Origin: Acytostelium subglobosum LB1
Taxonomy: Eukaryota > Evosea > Eumycetozoa > Acytosteliales > Acytosteliaceae
Reading direction: 5' to 3'
NCBI RefSeq assembly: GCF_000787575.1
Contig: NW_012236519.1
Location: 463,886 to 514,943 of the forward strand
DNA length: 51,058 bases
Shown here: positions 46,926 to 51,058 of the stretch, piece by piece
Position numbering within the stretch: position 1 is the first letter of the stretch
Layout: each line of letters begins with the position of its first letter
Program-made: the position numbers and the translations under genes
Notes under the pieces: model-generated
What the model saw: only the letters and a program-made list of their open reading frames with translations
Database searches by the model: none
Told to the model about the DNA's origin: nothing

Positions 46926-47391
46926 CTCAGAGCCAAGGAGACTGATCGACGTCATATCCTACAGCTTGTGAATCAGTATCGAAATGTCTTGAGTTATACT
47001 ACCTCGACAACAGGCACACCCAGGACATTGGAAGTGAGAAAGATTACATCCGCCATCACACACCAGGCCGAGAGGGAGAAGCACACTACAGCCTGCAACA
47101 ACTGTCACAGCATACTACAACTCAGACCACCTGGCAGGTTCAGCGACGCCCTCACTGGCGTTGTGGCGAACACTCCAGCTCCAATAGTATATCCTCACAC
47201 CAGAGTCCAGCCCACCACTACCATCACCAAGATCAATGCTACGGTCGCAGCCCCACAAGCCCCACAAGCACAACAAGCACAAGGACAGCCAGCAGCCCCA
47301 CAAGCACCACAAGCACAAGGACAACCAGCACCAGTCCCAAAGCAAGAGGTCATCAACGTGGATTAGATTATTATTATTATTATTATTAATA

Positions 47392-47401
47392 CCAAATTAG
47401 G
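47392..47401. promoter_or_regulatory. Perfect CArG box CCAAATTAGG in F-G spacer
   Basis: Identical to the C-D box, within a shared TACCAAATTAGGA 13-mer; 26 bp after the stop of copy F, 184 bp before the ATG of copy G. Confidence 0.55.
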
Positions 47402-47461
47402 ATTCCAATGGCTGGTCACCATCTAGTGGTCCATCTGGTGTACGTGTGTGAGTGTGGTTGA

Positions 47462-47480
47462 GTCCTCAGGACCTGAGGAC
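47462..47480. promoter_or_regulatory. Perfect palindrome GTCCTCAGGACCTGAGGAC
   Basis: Nine-base arms with a single central base, about 105 bp upstream of copy G. Candidate dimer-binding operator; not seen in the other spacers. Confidence 0.4.
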
Positions 47481-47584
47481 CGCAATCAATCAAGGCTTAA
47501 CTGGCTCTTGTCCTTCATTCATATTCCAACCATTATCAAGCAGACATATACACATAGAACATTATCACAAATATTAACAAGAGG

Positions 47585-50500
47585 ATGAAGATAAGATATA
47601 ATCCAGAGTTGGGAGTGTTGGAGAAGGCGTTGGCGGATTGTAAGAAGGGTGCGATGTTCTTGTGCAAGGGTGAGACTGAGTTGCCAATGCCAAGGATCGA
47701 GGTGAAGGATGTTGGTGTGCTCTCATACCCAGTGAGACAGGATCAGTTGCAAAGTATGATTGAACGAGCCACTCGTGCACCATTTGGCAAAGGAACAGAG
47801 ACAATCACAGACCTCAATGTGAGACGTGTCTGGCAGATACAGAACACAGACATCAACATCACTGGCATTGCATTCGAATCATTCTTCACAAGCATCACCA
47901 ACAGCATCAAGGAGTCGATGGGTCTGACCAACGAAGTGGTGACAGCCGAGTTGTACAAGTTGTTGGTCTATGACAAAGGCAGCTTCTTCCTGCCACATCG
48001 TGACTCTGAGAAGGCTGACAACATGTTTGGAACACTCGTGTTGTCATTGCCATGTCCACATCGAGGTGGTGACCTTGTTGTCAATCATTCAGGTCGTGAT
48101 GAAGTGGTATCATTGGAGAATGACTCAATGTCAACGATCAAATGGACAGCATTCTTTGCTGACTGTCAACATGAAGTCAAGCCAGTCACTGAAGGCAATC
48201 GAGTATGTCTCGTTTACAACCTGTTGAGATCAGGTGGTACCAATGTGGACATCAACATCTCATCCGAGCCCATCACTCAAGCATTCAATCAAGTGTTTGG
48301 TCTAGTCTCCAACAAGGCAGATGAAGATATGGAGGAGGGATCATCCGGCTCCAAGAGTGACAATGAAGATGAAGAAGACGACGATGACAACAACAACAAC
48401 AATGATAACAAGATCATCAAGATGGCCAAGACATCACCAAAAACAAACAAGACAACAAAGTATGATTTTGGAGATGATGATGATGAGTCACATTCGTCAG
48501 CAGACAATGAATACCGCGATGAGTTTAATGAAGAGTATGAAGAAGAGGAATACTATGAAGATATGGACAAGGATGAAGGTGAGGGTAAATATATTCCCGA
48601 GAAGATAATATATTCCCTGGAGCATGTCTACTCGCTATCCAACTTCAGAATTGAGTCACTCAAAGGTGGTGATGCGACCCTGGCACGCACCCTACTCGCC
48701 TTCTCCAATGAGTCCCGTATCAGACTGGCCCTATCATTCATTCACATCACTGAGTAAGTATCCACCAATGAATCAATCATTCAATCATACTAATAGATAA
48801 CATTATACAATAGAAAGGGAGGTGGGGAATGTATGGTTGATCCAAAAGATACAGTAGTCGTACTGAAGGATGTGAAGGACCTTGAGACTGGAACTATCCT
48901 GGAGGAGAAGATGAAGTTCAGTACAAAGGAGATCCTGCCCGATGGATGTCTAAAGAGTATCAAGCCATACTCTTTGGAGGCACAAGAGGCAACTGGTATG
49001 TACAAGCAAACAATCAATCAATCAATCAAGGAATATGCTCTAACTCTTAAACAAATGGACAGGCAATGAAGGTGTGTCATTTGATAAATTATATAGACAA
49101 TCAGCTATTGTGATATGGAGCACTGTGGAGATGGGCAAGTTCACTATGATCAGCTCAATGGATGTTGCGTTGGAGATGTTGGAGAAGGAGTTGACCAAGC
49201 TTGGTGGCATAGATGCCAACCCTTTGGCAACTCAACAACTGTTCAATCAATTGTTCAAAGCGATGTACAGACTCAAGCCAACTCCACAAAATGTAACCAG
49301 GTTACTCAATGTTCTCCGATCGATCAAGCCTGGCCATGACCAGCACCTCCCCATGCTACTCCAAACCATGTTGCAGACTGTTGGTGGCCAGATTCAAACA
49401 GACCTACATCAGGATGCCCTCGTGGAGATGATTCTCCAACGACCAACAATGACCCATGAGTCAATCGAGAGAGTGATGTCTCAGTTTGTGTCATCTGCCC
49501 CACAGAGTGCTGTCATGGACATGTTTTCCAAGTTGTTGGTATTGTCCGAGCCGTCCACTGCCACAGTGTTACCCATGTTTGCCGATCAAATCATTCCAAG
49601 GCTGACCAAAACAGATCAATGTGACCAACTGATTGATATCATCACATCTCATCAAGTGTTCAAAGAACAAAGACAGCACCTATTGGACAGGATCATTGTT
49701 GTGGCGAGGGCGATGTTCAGACCAAAGTTGAACAGAACGAGGTACATGCAAGGCAATGATCGAGACTCCACCTTCCACACGACCATCTCAATGATCGATC
49801 ATTTCTCCACGGCACTCAACAATGGCAAGGCGCCAATCTACTTCACGGACGCATTCCTGGGCGAGACATATCGCAAAGCGATCAAAGTATTGATCCAAAC
49901 AAACCAAGGCTACCTTAATTTTAATATTGTCCTGCCTGCCTTTCAGATCATGGAGCGCATCACTGCCGCCCATCCAGAATGGATCGCCGGTGACCAGAAA
50001 TACATTGAGCTCCTCAAGAAGCTGAGCGTGTTCCGGTCAAACTTCCATTCACACAAACACAACCAGATTGCCAACCAACTGTTTGTGATCTGGAAGGCAC
50101 TCCACAATCAGGAGGCCATCATCAATGACTTCCTCGGCCATCTCTGCTCCAAGCCACATCAGACATTTGGTATTGGTAACGTGGTATGGACTGGATACCC
50201 ACATCAATCACTCTTATTATTGCTTGGACTGTTGCATGAACACTACTCCAACTCGCCACAATATTCCAAGTTATGGGAACATGTTGCCAAGTTGAACTTA
50301 GAGAAGTCCACGACCAAACCAGACCCCAATGACAAGTCGATGGATGTGGAGATTCATTGTGAATGTGAACAATGTGGCAAGATCAAGGTGTTCCTCCAAT
50401 CACAGGATGAGGTGCTGGACTTGCCAATCCATTATTATCGTCGTGAACATGTTGAAACAAATATCGGCCAACTCAAACTGGATCAAAAGAAGGAGAGAGA

Positions 50501-50765
50501 CACCAACAATCGTGAGATGTGGAACATGGTATTGACCAAAACAGATGAGAACAAACATGCCAAGATGAACAAGTATGTTGAGGTGGTCAACAACTGTCAC
50601 AGTCTGTCAAAGATCAGGCCAACAACCACCCCGTCCAGCGTCATCGAGGTTGTCCAGAAGCTTGACGCAGTTGTCGCCGCAACACCCGAACCACAAAAGT
50701 ACCCTCATCTCAAAGCCAAAGTGAAGACCATCCCTCTTGGTCCCAAAGAACTAGTACACTACTGA
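47585..50765 (+). CDS. Array copy G: intact 2OG-Fe(II) dioxygenase without SUMO-like tail
   Basis: Exons 47585-48753, 48814-48995, 49063-50765 (1017 residues). Head ligands are present: LPHRDSEK (His138, Asp140), CQHE (His196), GNRVCLVYNL (Arg206), with the APFGKGTETITDLNVRRVW block. The linker is acidic with Asn and Tyr-Glu runs (about 240-335) and KMAKTSPKTNKTTK. Exon 2 ends QEATG; exon 3 begins NEGVSFDKLYRQSAIVIWST. A helical region with HPEWIAGDQKY follows, then CECEQC (50358-50375) and CHSLSKI. Unlike A, D, E and F it ends in a basic stretch and ELVHY, without a SUMO-interaction-like tail. With C it is the best candidate for a working full-length member. Confidence 0.87.
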
Positions 50766-51058
50766 TTTGGGCCGTTGAGTGAGTGGACCTTGTTTGTTTG
50801 ATCACATAAAGTATTTCCCGTGGGTAGCCAGCTTCACCTGTTCGAGACCCTTGGCGTAGCAGTTAGTTATTATTTTGATTTTTGCGAATTAAGTGTGTGA
50901 GGGTATGTCTGTGAGGGTATGTCTGTGAGGGTACGTCTGTGAGGGTATGATGTCTCTTATGTGTATCTATGATTGTTATTTATTGGTTATGTTATATTGT
51001 AATGTCATCACTCTGAGAAAGAGAGTTTAGATAGGACTTGCGTGCATCCTCTGGCCTA
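50766..51058. other. 3' flank of the array
   Basis: No supported gene. It contains a 14-bp minisatellite. A minus-strand open stretch at 50802-50875 ending THGKYFM-stop looks faintly coding and could be the last exon of a gene starting outside the window, but I cannot confirm it. Confidence 0.35.
50897..50950. repeat. 14-bp minisatellite GTGAGGGTATGTCT, about 3.8 copies
   Basis: Units at 50897, 50911, 50925 (one T to C change) and a partial unit at 50939. Each unit contains a splice-donor-like GTATGT. Confidence 0.9.

Larger units (their letters stand above)
44267..47366 (+). pseudogene. Array copy F: 2OG-Fe(II) dioxygenase with lost start, early stop and compensating frameshifts
   Basis: By alignment the gene starts near TTG 44267, where the ATG is missing, and has TGA at 44330-44332 (DTRD-stop-GTQFCV where others read CDKG.LFCVKG). 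Exons to 45267, 45338-45537, 45628-47366. A downstream ATG (MPKIVVNEAG, about 44372) could give an N-truncated protein. The head is otherwise complete: LPHRDSEK, CRHE, GNRVCLVYNL. In exon 3 the frame slips at about 46727-46732 and slips back at about 46915-46925. The roughly 62 codons between read as unrelated sequence, while the other frame holds IAFIDSPHYSLYWDYV and CPCANC (46858-46875). The end is CHSILQL, an Ala/Gln/Pro repeat and QEVINVD. Confidence 0.8.
23134..50765 (+). repeat. Tandem array of seven 2OG-Fe(II) dioxygenase paralogues (copies A-G)
   Basis: Seven paralogues on the plus strand: A 23134-26161, B 26308-29265, C 34568-38080, D 38212-40534, E 40781-44061, F about 44267-47366, G 47585-50765. 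Spacers within the blocks are 130-250 bp. A shared gene plan is visible: exon 1 (oxygenase head plus acidic linker) ending in phase 2, exon 2 (about 60 residues) ending in phase 1 within EATG, and exon 3 beginning NEGG. A and B lack the second intron. Two minus-strand genes interrupt between B and C. This is tandem duplication followed by divergence and decay. Confidence 0.93.

Noticed and set aside
23134-50765. CRISPR-like or transposon origin for the array repeats
   Set aside because: Repeats are whole paralogous genes with introns; no terminal repeats, transposase or short regular repeat-spacer units were seen.
50785-50870. tRNA suggested by GTTCGAGACC
   Set aside because: No D-arm or anticodon arm can be placed upstream and the acceptor ends do not pair.
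50802-50875. Possible last exon of a minus-strand gene (ends THGKYFM-stop)
   Set aside because: Short, no second exon visible before the window edge, and the family cannot be named; left as a remark only.

Overview
The window is nuclear DNA of a dictyostelid social amoeba. Markers for this are a dictomallein-type M66 metalloprotease, FNIP repeats, an RdeA-type HPt protein, an Spc98/GCP3 gene, Asn/Gln/Thr/Ser homopolymer tracts, and short GTATGT/GTAAGT...AG introns. Coding DNA is clearly more GC-rich than in Dictyostelium discoideum, which suggests another branch of the group (Acytostelium-like or a related lineage); the species cannot be fixed from sequence alone. No rRNA, tRNA or CRISPR array was found.

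Left part (1-22922), ordinary gene-dense DNA: a partial Gag-like retroelement gene running off the left edge (-), an F-box-like/FNIP repeat gene (-), a TKL kinase with a Ras-association-like domain (+), rdeA (-), a SEC-C motif protein (-), an RsuA-family pseudouridine synthase (+), a P4 ATPase lipid flippase (-), an EF-hand-like protein (-), a two-HKD phospholipase D/cardiolipin synthase-like protein (-) and gamma-tubulin complex component 3 (-). Exon structures were worked out by hand from reading-frame phase and splice signals.

Right part (23134-50765), the unusual region: seven same-strand (+) copies, here A to G, of one large gene. Each starts with a 2-oxoglutarate/Fe(II) dioxygenase domain (HxD...H...R). 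A very acidic, lysine-patched low-complexity linker follows in most copies, then a conserved GNEGG-(F/L)YR-W block, a helical region, and a C-terminal module with CxCxxC and a later CH pair. Most copies end in, or contain, a SUMO-interaction-like motif or psi-K-x-E sites. Copies A+B are separated from C-G by two opposite-strand genes, an ankyrin-like protein and a dictomallein protease. The copies are at different stages of decay or specialisation. A is broken (nonsense codon, inverted internal segment, lost HxD). B is a likely pseudoenzyme (His to Gln). C and G look intact. D lacks the C-terminal half but keeps the acidic tail. E has a frameshift. F has lost its start, has an early stop codon, and carries two mutually compensating frameshifts. 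The C-D, D-E and F-G spacers each hold a perfect CArG box and the E-F spacer a one-off version, suggesting MADS-box control or inherited spacer paralogy.

The inferred picture is an expanding and decaying family of nuclear oxygenases with a well-conserved catalytic head and divergent C-terminal arms. Its substrate is unknown.
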